A stretch of 49,132 bases of DNA from an uncultured Desulfovibrio sp. (GTDB taxonomy: Bacteria > Desulfobacterota > Desulfovibrionia > Desulfovibrionales > Desulfovibrionaceae): assembly GCA_944327285.1 (NCBI GenBank), contig CALVHG010000014.1:1-49132 (forward strand), written 5' to 3'. The number at the start of each line of letters is the position of its first letter. The first letter of the stretch is position 1. Positions 7,181 to 15,016 of the stretch are shown piece after piece. The translations under genes were made by a program, and so were the position numbers. The notes below the pieces were generated by a model. It saw nothing but the letters and a program-made list of their open reading frames with translations, was not told the origin of the DNA and did no database searches.

Positions 7181-7235
7181 GCCTCATATCGACAGGCGCG
7201 CAGGATATCTGGAAGGATCAGGAGCGGTAGAGAGC

Positions 7236-9458
7236 ATGAGTGCGGTAATCCAGTTTGAAGAGGCGAGCCATCCCCGCGCGGGGAAGCTGCGTATTGCTCT
7301 GGCGGGCAATCCCAACTGCGGCAAAACCACAGTGTTTAATGCGTATACCGGGGCGCACCAGCATGTGGGCAATTACCCCGGCGTCACTGTGGATCGCAAG
7401 GAAGGACAGGTGCGGCACGGTCAGGATGAAGCCGTGCTGGTGGATCTGCCCGGCACCTATTCGCTGACAGCCTATTCCATGGAAGAGCTGGTGGCGCGGG
7501 CCGAGCTTTCGGCCAATAACGTGCAGGCCGTCATCAACGTGGTGGACGCGTCGGCCCTTGAACGCAATCTGCTTCTGACGGTGCAGATGCTGGAAATGGG
7601 GCTCCCTCTGGTGCTGGGCTGCAACATGATGGACGAAGCCCGCGCCGCGGGGCTGCATATTGACGTTAACCGTCTCGCCGGTTTGCTGGGCGTGCCGGTG
7701 GTGCCTATGGTGGCCAAATCCGGCGAGGGCCTGCAAACCGCTCTTGGCGAGGCCATCCGTCTTGCCGCCGGGGGGCCGCGCGAGCCCCTGTACGTCAATT
7801 ACGGCAGCGACACGGATTTGGCGCTCAACAGCATCGAAAAGAAGATAGCCCAGAAGGGCGTGCTGACGGATCGCTACAGCCCCCGCTGGACGGCTATCAA
7901 GCTCATGGAAGGCGACAAGGAAGTGCGCCAGCAGGTGCGCGAAGCCAATATTGCCCTGTTCACGGAAGTGGAAGAAGAATGCCGCAAGGTGGCCGATCAC
8001 ATTCGCGACACCCTGCACGTGAGCATGGAATCCTATATTACGGACTGCCGTTATGGCTTTATTCGCGGTCTGCTGCGGGACGGCATCATGCGTCAGGAAC
8101 CCGGCCGGGATCGTCTGGCCATCTCCGACAGCATCGACAAGGTTCTGACGCACGCCTTTTTCGGGCCGGTGCTGATGCTGGGCGTCCTGTATGCCATGTT
8201 CTGGGTGACGTTCACCCTGGGCGCGTATCCTCAGGGCTGGGTGGAAGACGGCTTTGCCGCTCTGGGCGAGCTGATGACGCGGCTCATCCCCGAAGGGCCG
8301 GTGCAGTCGCTGGTGGTTGACGGCATCATTGGCGGCGTTGGCGGCGTTGTCAGCTTTGTGCCGCTTATTGCCATCATGTTTGCCCTGATTGCCTTCCTGG
8401 AAGACAGCGGCTATATGGCTCGCGTGGCCTATATGATGGACCGCCTTTTCCGCATGTTCGGCCTGCACGGGGCTTCCGTCATGCCGTACATTATTTCCGG
8501 CGGCATTGCCGGCGGTTGCGCCATCCCCGGCGCTATGGCCACGCGAACTCTGCGCAGCCCCAAGGAAAAGCTGGCTACGCTGCTGACCCTTCCGTATATG
8601 GCGTGCGGGGCCAAGCTGCCTGTCTTCCTGCTGCTGGCCGGGGCCTTCTTTGGCGACGATGCGCCGACCGTGACCTTCCTCGTCATGCTCTCCGGCTGGG
8701 TGTTTGCCCTGCTGGTGGCGCGGCTGCTGCGTTCCACCATCATCCGCGGGCAGGCGACGCCCTTTGTCATGGAGTTGCCGCCGTACCGTATGCCCACCTT
8801 CTTCAGCATGCTGCTGCACTGCTGGGAACGCACCTGGATGTACCTCAAGAAGGCTGGCACGGTGCTTGTGGCCATTTCCATTGTCATCTGGGCTGGGCTC
8901 AAGTATCCCGAACTGCCTGAAGAACAGGCCGCGCCCTTTACGACCCAGATTGAAAGCCTGCAAAGCCGCATAGAAAATCTGCCCGAAGGCGATGCCGCCC
9001 GTGAACCGCTGGAAGCTGAACTGGCTAAAGTTCAGGAAGAACTTGGCGGCGCCGAACTGGCCCACTCCTACGCCGGCCGCCTCGGCAAGATGATTGAGCC
9101 TGTCACTGCTCCTGCCGGTTTCGACTGGCGCACGGATATTGCTCTCCTGGCCGGGATTGCCGCCAAGGAAGCCGTGGTTGCCACTATGGGCACGGCGTAT
9201 TCCCTGGGCGAACAGGACCCCGAAGACGCCGCGCCGCTGGCCGAACTCCTGCAAAAGTCCTCGTCCTGGGGCAAGGCGACGGCTCTTTCCCTGATGCTCT
9301 TTGTCCTGCTGTATTCCCCCTGCTTTGTGTCGCTGGTCGTCATTCAGCAGGAAGCCGGAGGCTGGCGCTGGCTTGCTTTCAGCATCTTCTTCAATACGGC
9401 GCTGGCCTATGCCGTTTCGGTGGTTGCCTTTAACATAGGCCGTTCCGTCTGGGGATAG
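7236..9458 (+). CDS. feoB: Ferrous iron transporter FeoB
   Basis: This 740-residue inner-membrane Fe(II) transporter has an N-terminal G-protein domain with GNPNCGKT (G1), DLPGTYSL (G3) and NMMDEA (G4). A helical spacer domain follows, then a polytopic membrane region containing the Gate motifs around residues 360-500 (GCAIPGAM and CGAKLPVF) and 640-735. A roughly 50-residue soluble, charged segment sits at about 560-615 between membrane parts. The length is typical for the family. The start has a purine-rich upstream GGAGCGG. No FeoA is adjacent, which is unusual because FeoA usually precedes FeoB. The Fur box upstream of DUF2325 probably governs this gene too. Confidence 0.97.
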   Translation: MSAVIQFEEASHPRAGKLRIALAGNPNCGKTTVFNAYTGAHQHVGNYPGVTVDRKEGQVRHGQDEAVLVDLPGTYSLTAYSMEELVARAELSANNVQAVINVVDASALERNLLLTVQMLEMGLPLVLGCNMMDEARAAGLHIDVNRLAGLLGVPVVPMVAKSGEGLQTALGEAIRLAAGGPREPLYVNYGSDTDLALNSIEKKIAQKGVLTDRYSPRWTAIKLMEGDKEVRQQVREANIALFTEVEEECRKVADHIRDTLHVSMESYITDCRYGFIRGLLRDGIMRQEPGRDRLAISDSIDKVLTHAFFGPVLMLGVLYAMFWVTFTLGAYPQGWVEDGFAALGELMTRLIPEGPVQSLVVDGIIGGVGGVVSFVPLIAIMFALIAFLEDSGYMARVAYMMDRLFRMFGLHGASVMPYIISGGIAGGCAIPGAMATRTLRSPKEKLATLLTLPYMACGAKLPVFLLLAGAFFGDDAPTVTFLVMLSGWVFALLVARLLRSTIIRGQATPFVMELPPYRMPTFFSMLLHCWERTWMYLKKAGTVLVAISIVIWAGLKYPELPEEQAAPFTTQIESLQSRIENLPEGDAAREPLEAELAKVQEELGGAELAHSYAGRLGKMIEPVTAPAGFDWRTDIALLAGIAAKEAVVATMGTAYSLGEQDPEDAAPLAELLQKSSSWGKATALSLMLFVLLYSPCFVSLVVIQQEAGGWRWLAFSIFFNTALAYAVSVVAFNIGRSVWG

Positions 9459-9476
9459 GGGCTTATAAGGTTTATC

Positions 9477-9557
9477 CTGGGGGAAGGGAAACCCCTCTGC
9501 TCGCGCGAGAGGGGTTTCCCTTCCCCCAGCCCCCCATCCCTTCCCCAGCGCGCTTTT
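9477..9557. repeat. Family B palindromic repeat, copy 2
   Basis: Bases 9477-9498 pair with 9508-9529 (22-bp stem, 9-base loop), followed by the AGCGCGC tail and a T-run. It is inverted relative to copies at 1-80 and 37266-37348. Lying 18 bases after feoB with a TTTTTT tail, it may terminate feoB. Confidence 0.85.
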
Positions 9558-9575
9558 TTCTGGAAGATGTGCGGC

Positions 9576-9627
9576 TAGAGTGTTTTGAAACGCGCGAGGC
9601 GACACAGCGGCCCGGCCTGTCGTTTCT
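9576..9627 (+). repeat. Family A fragment
   Basis: The order TAGAGTGTTTTGAAACGCGCGAGG, CACAGCGGCCCGGCC, TGTCGTTTC matches segments of family A with internal deletions. Confidence 0.5.
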
Positions 9628-9702
9628 TTTTCTGTCACCGTCCCCCGGAGGCATGCAAAAGAGAGTGTGCGTTCCTTGATTAAGGCTGCTTTCTTCTTTG
9701 AA

Positions 9703-9757
9703 GATTGCCCGCCCCCTCCTGTCTTGACAAGGCAGGAGGGGGCGGGCAATCTTTTTT
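9703..9757 (+). terminator. Strong rho-independent terminator
   Basis: A perfect 19-bp stem (9703-9721 with 9733-9751) is followed by six T. It lies in the feoB-nuclease gap and insulates the nuclease gene from upstream transcription. Confidence 0.85.
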
Positions 9758-9771
9758 CGCAGATGCTTTTT

Positions 9772-9837
9772 TAGCGCGTTTTGCTTTTGAAAAAGGCGAA
9801 ACGCGAGGCGGCGGCATTTCAAACTGAAAATGCTCTA
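9772..9837 (+). repeat. Family A repeat, internally deleted 66-base copy
   Basis: It keeps both ends (TAGCGCGTTTTGCTTTTG and TTTCAAACTGAAAATGCTCTA) but joins them directly after GGCGGCGGCA, losing the middle hairpins. Ends retained with the centre deleted is the pattern expected of a non-autonomous mobile element. Confidence 0.8.
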
Positions 9838-9850
9838 AGGAGGAACGGAG

Positions 9851-10339
9851 ATGCGGCTTGTCGGCCTGTTTCTTGTTGCGGCGTTTTTGTCCTTTTTTGC
9901 CGTTCCGCAGGCGGCTCTGGCCTGGGATGGATACGTGGTGCGCGTGGAGGACTCCAACTGCGTAGCCGTTGGCGATGAACCCAACAGCACGGAAGTGAGG
10001 GCGCGCCTTTTCTTCTACGGCATTCAGGCTCCTACGGGAAAGCAGCCCATGGCGGCGCAGACTATGGCCTTTCTGCAACAGATTCTGCCTCCGGGAACGC
10101 CTGTGACCGTTGACGAAGCCGGTGAGGATGAAAACGGCCTTACGCGGGCTCTGATTCGTTCCGGCGGGACCTCCATCAACTATCTCCTGCTGCAGCGCGG
10201 GCTGGCATGGGTGGATCGTCGCCGCTGCCGGGCGCTGTACTGTCGCCGCTGGATGATTCAGGAGCATTACGCGGTGACGGATCGCGCGGGTATCTGGGGG
10301 CTTGATCTCGGCACGCCGCCCTGGCAGTGGCAGCGCTAG
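9851..10339 (+). CDS. Exported staphylococcal-nuclease-like protein, catalytic residues partly lost
   Basis: This 162-residue protein has a 24-residue signal peptide (hydrophobic LVGLFLVAAFLSFFAV, cleavage near ALA-W) and an SNase-like fold: VRARLFFYGIQAP resembles the substrate strand of thermonucleases, and INYLLLQRGLAWV is the typical later helix. SNase catalysis needs Arg35, Asp40, Glu43 and Arg87. Here Arg of RLFFYG and Arg of LTRAL are present, but the Asp40 and Glu43 positions are Gln and Thr (IQAPTGK). It therefore may not cleave nucleic acid. AAGGAGG 9 bases upstream gives a strong start. It is a single gene between the 9703 terminator and repeats. Confidence 0.75.
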   Translation: MRLVGLFLVAAFLSFFAVPQAALAWDGYVVRVEDSNCVAVGDEPNSTEVRARLFFYGIQAPTGKQPMAAQTMAFLQQILPPGTPVTVDEAGEDENGLTRALIRSGGTSINYLLLQRGLAWVDRRRCRALYCRRWMIQEHYAVTDRAGIWGLDLGTPPWQWQR

Positions 10340-10375
10340 ACTTTTCGGCATGCCCGGCGCGGCCGCGCCTTCCCG

Positions 10376-10498
10376 AAGCGCTTTACTTTTGAAAAAGGTA
10401 CAGCGTGAGGAAAAGAGAGCGGAAAAACGGCGTTTTTTCCACGAAACAGCAGGCAGTATGGTTTGAAACGCACAGCGTTTCAAATTGAAAATGCTCCA
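10376..10498 (+). repeat. Family A repeat, partly shortened copy
   Basis: It runs from GCGCTTTACTTTTG to TTCAAATTGAAAATGCTCC. The GGCGGC hairpin is missing. Its 3' end abuts MITE family C, so the two elements are in tandem or one inserted next to the other. Confidence 0.75.
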
Positions 10499-10803
10499 GG
10501 GGCAGGACTTATTATCAGATGTTGATTCCCCGGCATATTCCCCATCCATAATATTACAAAAATGTTCATATTTACCCGTCAAACACAGTGCGCGGGTTTT
10601 GGGGAGGATGGGGGAGTTTGAGGGGGAAACTACGGGAACGCCTTTACTTGCTTCGCCACGGAAAGGCTGGGCCCTTTTTGCCGCAAGCAGCGACCCGACG
10701 GGCGGCCGCAGGCCGTGCCCGTCAGGCGACAGCCTTACGGGCATCGACAGCAGAGCAAAGGGGTTCCTTCCCCCTCAAGACAAAATGTAATGAGTCCTGA
10801 GCC
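10499..10803. repeat. Family C MITE, copy 1, with extra loop insert
   Basis: The ends are inverted: GGGGCAGGACTTATTA against TAATGAGTCCTGAGCC. Internal sequence (TGTTCATATTTACCCGTCAAA, CAGTGCGCGGGTTTTGGGG) matches copy 2 at 41909-42126. The central palindrome is opened by about 110 bases that match, in reverse, the loop insert of the family B elements at 23227 and 30844 (GCGGCCGCAGGCCGTGCC, ACGGGCATCGACAGCAGAG). Confidence 0.8.
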
Positions 10804-10820
10804 TTTCTGCCGGATGAGGC

Positions 10821-10850
10821 TTGAAGCGGCGTCGTGTTCCGGGCTATACT
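10821..10850 (+). promoter_or_regulatory. Sigma-70-type promoter for the 10896 gene
   Basis: TTGAAG (10821-10826) and TATACT (10845-10850) are separated by 18 bases and lie about 45 bases before the ATG. Confidence 0.55.
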
Positions 10851-10895
10851 TTGCCTGTCGTCTTTTTTGCGCGAATCACGGACAAAGGAGGTCCC

Positions 10896-11312
10896 ATGTC
10901 CACTGCGCTGCAAGAACTGGATGCCTTTCTGGAAGGCTGGACAGTCGATCCGCTTAACGCCAGATCGACCTTTCTTTCCTATCGGGATTTGCTGGCGGCC
11001 GTGCCCGGCGTCTCCTTTGACTTCAAGAGTCGGCCCGGCGTGAGCTACTCCCTGCGCGCCCGGCATGAAAAACAGCAGGGACGCGAGTTGTTCGTGCTCG
11101 TAGATGTCGTGGATGACGAACCCGAAAGCCGCTGGCTGTCCGTGTGCTTCTATGCCGACATGATTACCGATCCTTCGGAGCTGGGCGACTATGTGCCGCA
11201 GGGCCTCATGGGCGAGGATGCCTGCTGCTTCAATCTGGATGAAGACGATGCGGACATGCGCGCCTATATTGCGGATCGTCTGCGTGAAGCGGCCGCAAAG
11301 GCTGCCGCATAG
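10896..11312 (+). CDS. Conserved-looking hypothetical protein, 138 residues
   Basis: I do not recognise the family. The protein is acidic and soluble, with no signal peptide or membrane segment. It starts MSTALQELDAFLEGW, has a central beta-rich part (YSLRARHE, LFVLVDVVDD, LSVCFYADMI) and an Asp-rich LDEDDADMRAYIADR helix near the C terminus. A strong AAAGGAGGT ribosome site and the upstream promoter make expression very likely. The in-frame ATG at 10821 is inside the promoter and rejected. A GAAAGGGAA/TTCCCTTTC hairpin (11351-11383) follows the gene and a family A copy comes next, so it is probably monocistronic. Confidence 0.8.
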   Translation: MSTALQELDAFLEGWTVDPLNARSTFLSYRDLLAAVPGVSFDFKSRPGVSYSLRARHEKQQGRELFVLVDVVDDEPESRWLSVCFYADMITDPSELGDYVPQGLMGEDACCFNLDEDDADMRAYIADRLREAAAKAAA

Positions 11313-11350
11313 CTGATTATGACAGCGGCACGGCAGCGTGTCGTTTTTTT

Positions 11351-11383
11351 GAAAGGGAAGGACGCCGGGCGTTCTTCCCTTTC
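11351..11383. terminator. Hairpin after the 138-residue protein gene
   Basis: GAAAGGGAA (11351-11359) pairs with TTCCCTTTC, with an inner ACG/CGT pair. The T-run is on the 5' side, so on the + strand this is a weak terminator. Confidence 0.4.
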
Positions 11384-11391
11384 TTGGGGTT

Positions 11392-11543
11392 TGAGAGCGC
11401 GTTGCCTTTGAACAAGGCAGCGCGGGAGGCGGCGGCACAGCGCCGCCCGGCCTGGCGTGAGCGGAAAAATTGCGTTTTCTCGCGCAACGACAGGCCGTAT
11501 GGTATGTTTGAAGCGCAACGTATTTCAAACTAAAAATGCGCTA
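11392..11543 (+). repeat. Family A repeat, complete but diverged copy
   Basis: It runs from TGAGAGCGCGTTGCC to CAAACTAAAAATGCGCTA with all four hairpin blocks present. It lies 62 bases upstream of the exonuclease gene. Confidence 0.8.
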
Positions 11544-11604
11544 TTGGAGACTCTTTTTTGCGGCATCGCCGGGGGCGCTGCCTGCTGGTTCGGGGGAACT
11601 GTAG

Positions 11605-12138
11605 ATGCCTGTTTCGGCCTTGCCGTCCTGTGTGGCCATAGATTTTGAAACGTCCGGTTATGACGCGGGGAGCGCCTGCGCCGTAGGCCTGGCCCGTGTG
11701 GAGAACGGGCAGGTGACGGACAGCTTTTCGACGCTTTTGCGTCCGCCGTCTTCGCGGGTTCTGTTTACGGAAGTGCACGGCCTGACCTGGCCCATGTTGC
11801 GCGATGCGCCGACCTTTGCCGAGGTCTGGCCGCAGATGGCCTCCTTTATGGAGGGGGCGCAGTGGCTGCTGGCCCATAATGCGGGCTTTGATCGCCGGGT
11901 GCTGTATGCCTGCTGCAAAAACGCGGGCTTCGAGCGTCCGAGCATTCCCTTTTTATGCACGCTCAAGGGATCGCGGCGTTCGTTGCCGTTGCCGTCGCGT
12001 AAACTGAACGTCGTCTGCGAGTATTTCGACATTCCCTTGCGGCATCATGACGCCGCTTCCGATGCCGCGGCCTGCGCCCACGTGTATCTGCGCCTGCGGG
12101 AGCGGGGCGTCAGCGATGCGGAGATGCGTCTGAAATGA
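11605..12138 (+). CDS. DEDDh 3'-5' exonuclease (DnaQ-like)
   Basis: This 177-residue, single-domain exonuclease shows motif I AIDFETSG (Asp, Glu), motif II LAHNAGFDR and motif III HHDAASDA with the His of the DEDDh class. These residues bind two metal ions and remove nucleotides from DNA or RNA 3' ends. It is the size of stand-alone DnaQ-like proteins rather than a polymerase subunit fused to other domains. The ribosome site is weak (GGGGGAAC). The stop overlaps the start of the GNAT gene by 4 bases (ATGA), so the two are translationally coupled. Confidence 0.9.
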   Translation: MPVSALPSCVAIDFETSGYDAGSACAVGLARVENGQVTDSFSTLLRPPSSRVLFTEVHGLTWPMLRDAPTFAEVWPQMASFMEGAQWLLAHNAGFDRRVLYACCKNAGFERPSIPFLCTLKGSRRSLPLPSRKLNVVCEYFDIPLRHHDAASDAAACAHVYLRLRERGVSDAEMRLK

Positions 12139-12686
12139 TGTCCGCCATGCCAAATCTTCTGTTGCGGCGTATTCGTGTCGCCAAAGAACGCTTTGTGCCG
12201 TTTCTGCGTCCAGCCGATGACAATGAAAGCCTTTTGCGGCGTCATGTGCGGGAGGGGGAGCTGTACGGCCTGTTTCGTAACAAGCGAGAACCTGTAAGCA
12301 TGGCCGTGGTGGCGGATGTCAGCGCGTCCTTTGCCGCCGGGGGCCGGGAGGCCGGGCTTGCGCCAGCGCTTGAGGGGCTTCGCGTCTGCGAGTGCGCGCT
12401 TCTGGCAACAGCCCCGGCCTTTCGTGGGCAGGGGTACGGAGCGCAGCTGCTGATGCGTCTGTGCGGTTTGTACGACGGCGCGTATGACGCCATGATTGTC
12501 GGGACGGGCGAGACGCCGCGCATGCGTCGTTTTTACGAGGGGCGTTGTGGGTTTCGCCCCTGTTTCCGGCGCGCCGACTTTTTTATGGGCGGCTATCCCC
12601 AGCCGTTGATTGAGGATGGCGTGCAGCTTCGGGATATGCTTGTTTTCTGTCGCTTTTTGCGCTCCCAGGGAGGGGGCGGGGCGTAA
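12135..12686 (+). CDS. GNAT family N-acetyltransferase
   Basis: This 183-residue protein has the acetyl-CoA binding motif A, APAFRGQGYGAQLL (R-X-X-G-X-G), with the preceding beta strand CECALLATAP and a later FYEGRCGFRP, typical of GNAT enzymes. The acyl acceptor is unknown. Starts at 12135, 12138 or 12147 are all possible; the first gives ATGA coupling with the exonuclease. A terminator follows within 25 bases, closing a two-gene unit. Confidence 0.85.
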   Translation: MMSAMPNLLLRRIRVAKERFVPFLRPADDNESLLRRHVREGELYGLFRNKREPVSMAVVADVSASFAAGGREAGLAPALEGLRVCECALLATAPAFRGQGYGAQLLMRLCGLYDGAYDAMIVGTGETPRMRRFYEGRCGFRPCFRRADFFMGGYPQPLIEDGVQLRDMLVFCRFLRSQGGGGA

Positions 12687-12707
12687 ACGACGCCCTTTCT
12701 TTTTGTC

Positions 12708-12742
12708 AAAAAACCGCCGCGCATTTACGTGGCGGTTTTTTT
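12708..12742 (+). terminator. Rho-independent terminator after the GNAT gene
   Basis: AAAAAACCGCC pairs with GGCGGTTTTTT around GCGCATTTACGT. It separates the exonuclease/acetyltransferase unit from the flagellar operon. Confidence 0.88.
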
Positions 12743-12770
12743 ATATTGATATTATTGAATTTTTTGTGTG

Positions 12771-12786
12771 TGGCACGCATGTTGCT
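12771..12786 (+). promoter_or_regulatory. Sigma-54 promoter of flgB-flgC-fliE
   Basis: TGGCACGCATGTTGCT matches the sigma-54 consensus in all core positions, with GG at 12772-12773 and GC at 12784-12785. It lies 43 bases before flgB. Confidence 0.92.
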
Positions 12787-12828
12787 TTTAGCAGTGTACA
12801 ACGAAAGCAATCACGTGGGAGACGTGTC

Positions 12829-13242
12829 ATGAAGAGTATGTTCAATGCGCAGGTTGATTTGCTCAGCAAGGTTATGGATATGCAACTGCAGCGGCAGAAT
12901 GTCATTGCCAGTAACCTTGCCAATATGGAAACACCCAACTATAAGCCGCGCGAGCTGGAATTTGAAGAAGAGTTGCAGAAGGCTCTCGGCCTTGATATGC
13001 GCGGCACTATGGCTACAACCCGTGCGGGGCATATTCCTACGATGTTTTCCGCAGAGACATTTACCCCCGAATGGTTCAAGCAGTTCAAGCCGCGTCAGAT
13101 CCACGGCGAAGATCGGGTGAACCTGGATAAGGAAATGGCCAAGCATGCCAAGAATCAGCTTCAGTATTCGGCTCTGACCCAGATTCAGGCCAAGAACTTC
13201 GAAGGTCTGGCCACGCTGATTCAGGATGCCAAGCAGGTCTAG
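12829..13242 (+). CDS. flgB: Flagellar basal-body proximal rod protein FlgB
   Basis: This 137-residue rod protein starts MKSMFNAQVDLLSKVMDMQLQ. It has the family signature NVIASNLANMETPNYKPREL near the N terminus and the C-terminal rod helix QLQYSALTQIQAKNFEGL. FlgB forms part of the periplasmic rod on the MS ring. It is the first gene after a sigma-54 promoter; CGTGGGAGACGTGTC upstream contains a GGGAG ribosome site. Its TAG stop codon is the first three bases of a family A repeat, which separates it from flgC. Confidence 0.97.
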   Translation: MKSMFNAQVDLLSKVMDMQLQRQNVIASNLANMETPNYKPRELEFEEELQKALGLDMRGTMATTRAGHIPTMFSAETFTPEWFKQFKPRQIHGEDRVNLDKEMAKHAKNQLQYSALTQIQAKNFEGLATLIQDAKQV

Positions 13243-13386
13243 AGCGTTTCAACTTTGAAAAAGGTGAAACGCGAGGCGGCGGCACAGCGCCGCCCGGCCC
13301 AAAGTGAGCGGAAAAACCGCGTTTTTTCCGCGAAACGACAGGCCGTATGGTTTGAAATGCGAAGCATTTTAAACTGAAATGATCCA
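13240..13386 (+). repeat. Family A repeat, reference copy
   Basis: It begins at the flgB stop codon (TAG-AGCGTTTCAAC). The four hairpins are at 13244-13272, 13275-13294, 13308-13331 and 13350-13374. The 3' end is slightly degenerate (GATCCA instead of GCTCTA). It sits inside the flagellar operon between flgB and flgC, so it is transcribed. Confidence 0.9.
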
Positions 13387-13415
13387 GGAATCGCAGGCAG
13401 TAAAGGAGGCTTATT

Positions 13416-13853
13416 ATGGATTTCATGACGGCGCTTGATATCAGTGCGTCCGGCCTGTCGGCCGACCGCACGCGCATGAATACCATTTCCATGAACCTGG
13501 CCAACGTCAAGACCACGCGCACGCCGCTGGGCGGTCCTTACCGCCGCCGCACGGTGGTGCAGGTGGCCACGGATGTGGACGATCCCTTTTCCATCCATAT
13601 GCGCTCGGCGCTGGATCGCGAGCTCAAGGGCGTTCGCGTCATGTCGGTGAATATTGACAATCGTCCGCTCAAGCGCGTGTACGAGCCGGGGCATCCCGAT
13701 GCCAATGCGGACGGCTATGTGTTCTATCCCGACATCAACGTGGTGGAAGAAATGGCGCACATGATGACAACGCAGCGCAACTACGAAGCTAACGTCACCA
13801 CCATGGAAGCCATCAAGGGCATGTACACCAAGGCCCTGGAAATCGGCAAGTAA
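13416..13853 (+). CDS. flgC: Flagellar basal-body rod protein FlgC
   Basis: This 145-residue rod protein carries the family N-terminal motif ALDISASGLSADRTRMNTISMNLANVKT and the C-terminal MAHMMTTQRNYEANVTTMEAIKGMYTKALEIGK-type helix (split here for length). AAAGGAGG lies 9 bases before the ATG. It assembles with FlgB, FlgF and FlgG in the periplasmic rod. It is preceded by a family A repeat and followed after 111 bases by fliE. Confidence 0.97.
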   Translation: MDFMTALDISASGLSADRTRMNTISMNLANVKTTRTPLGGPYRRRTVVQVATDVDDPFSIHMRSALDRELKGVRVMSVNIDNRPLKRVYEPGHPDANADGYVFYPDINVVEEMAHMMTTQRNYEANVTTMEAIKGMYTKALEIGK

Positions 13854-13964
13854 GACAGAATTTTTCGCTGCGGACGGGACAGCTCCGGCAGCAACTGAAG
13901 AAAAAACGGCATAAGACGGCTGCGTTCCCGGGCAGGAACGCGCCGCGGGAAGAGGAGAAAGATC

Positions 13965-14399
13965 ATGGGCGTGCAGTCTACGGGTATGAAGGCGTATGAA
14001 AATGCCGTGCAGCATTTCAATGCGGTGGAAAGCTCCCTGCGTCAGGGGATGCCGGTGCAGTACAGCCGGGGCACGGACAGAAGTCTGCTGCGCGACAGCG
14101 TGGACCGGAGCGAAGATTTCGGCTCGCACAGCGATTTCATGGTGCGGCGGGAAACGCGGCACACGGCCTTCGGACAGGACAACAGCTTTTCGCAGACGCT
14201 TTCTGAATCGCTGGCGCGGGTGAACGACCTGCAGCAGGCCAAGGCGCAGGCTGTGGAAGATTTTGCGTCCGGGCGCAATCAGAACGTGCACGAACTCATG
14301 GTGACCATGCAGAAGTCCAGCCTTGCTATGAAGCTGACCACGGCTGTGCGTGGTAAGGTGCTGGAAGCCTATAAGGAACTGGCCAAGCTGCAATTCTGA
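13965..14399 (+). CDS. fliE: Flagellar hook-basal body complex protein FliE
   Basis: This 144-residue protein is longer than most FliE (about 100-110). The conserved part is C-terminal: FASGRNQNVHELMVTMQKSS and AVRGKVLEAYKEL. FliE joins the MS ring to the rod. The N-terminal 60-80 residues are polar and not typical of the family. A purine-rich AAGAGGAGAAAG precedes the ATG. It ends the first flagellar segment; fliF resumes 2.1 kb later. Confidence 0.95.
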   Translation: MGVQSTGMKAYENAVQHFNAVESSLRQGMPVQYSRGTDRSLLRDSVDRSEDFGSHSDFMVRRETRHTAFGQDNSFSQTLSESLARVNDLQQAKAQAVEDFASGRNQNVHELMVTMQKSSLAMKLTTAVRGKVLEAYKELAKLQF

Positions 14400-14867
14400 T
14401 GCCCTTCCGGCTTCTCTGCGCCGGAAGACGGCTCAGGGGAGATGGTGTTTCCGGTCTTTCTTTTCCCATGCCGCCGCGTGCGCCCGCAGCCGGAAGGCAG
14501 CTGCGGGCAGGGGGCGACGGAATATCGGCGTGACGCCGAAAAGCCGTAAGGCGGGAATCTGCATTTGCCGGAATGCGTCGGAGCTGTCCGTAAGGATGCG
14601 CCCGATGCTTCGGGAAAGGACGAGGAATCGGACGGTCGTTGTCTGTCCCTGTCTGGGCGACGTTTCTTCCGAAACTGTGCGCCGTATCGGCGGCGTTTGT
14701 CGCCGCGCAAGGATGGAAGACGGTATGCCGCCCGATGGGAAGGGCGGAGGCCGCGTTTACGGCAGGCGCCGGAAAATGGTCTTCTGGTCTTTCACAGCGC
14801 TTTCGCGTCGTGTCGGAACACGTTCGCGCGAGGAATCATTTCATAGGAATGATGAAATGGCGTTGTC
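14400..14867. other. Non-coding stretch after fliE
   Basis: A CTTCCGGC/GCCGGAAG hairpin (14404-14427) follows fliE without a T-run. The rest is GC-rich with short open frames that lack ribosome sites or recognisable motifs. I see no gene here; family A begins at 14868. Confidence 0.5.
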
Positions 14868-15016
14868 TGGAGCGATGTACCTTTGAAAAAAGGTAAAACG
14901 CGAGGCGGCGGCACAGCGCCTCCCGGCCCAAAGTGAGCGGAAAAACCGCGTTTTTTCCGCGAAACGACAGGCCGTATGGTTTGAAACGCGCAGCGTTTCA
15001 AACTGAAAATGCTCTA
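14868..15016 (+). repeat. Family A repeat, near-complete copy
   Basis: It runs from TGGAGCGATGTACC to CAAACTGAAAATGCTCTA. Its right end, read on the reverse strand as TAG-AGCATTTTCAG, supplies the stop codon of the reverse-strand exported-protein gene. Confidence 0.88.

Noticed and set aside
7218-9749. 843-codon reverse open frame opposite feoB
   Set aside because: Shadow frame; feoB is certain and fills the same DNA.
14350-14886. 178-codon + frame after fliE
   Set aside because: It starts inside fliE in another frame, lacks a ribosome site, and the product is low-complexity Arg-rich.
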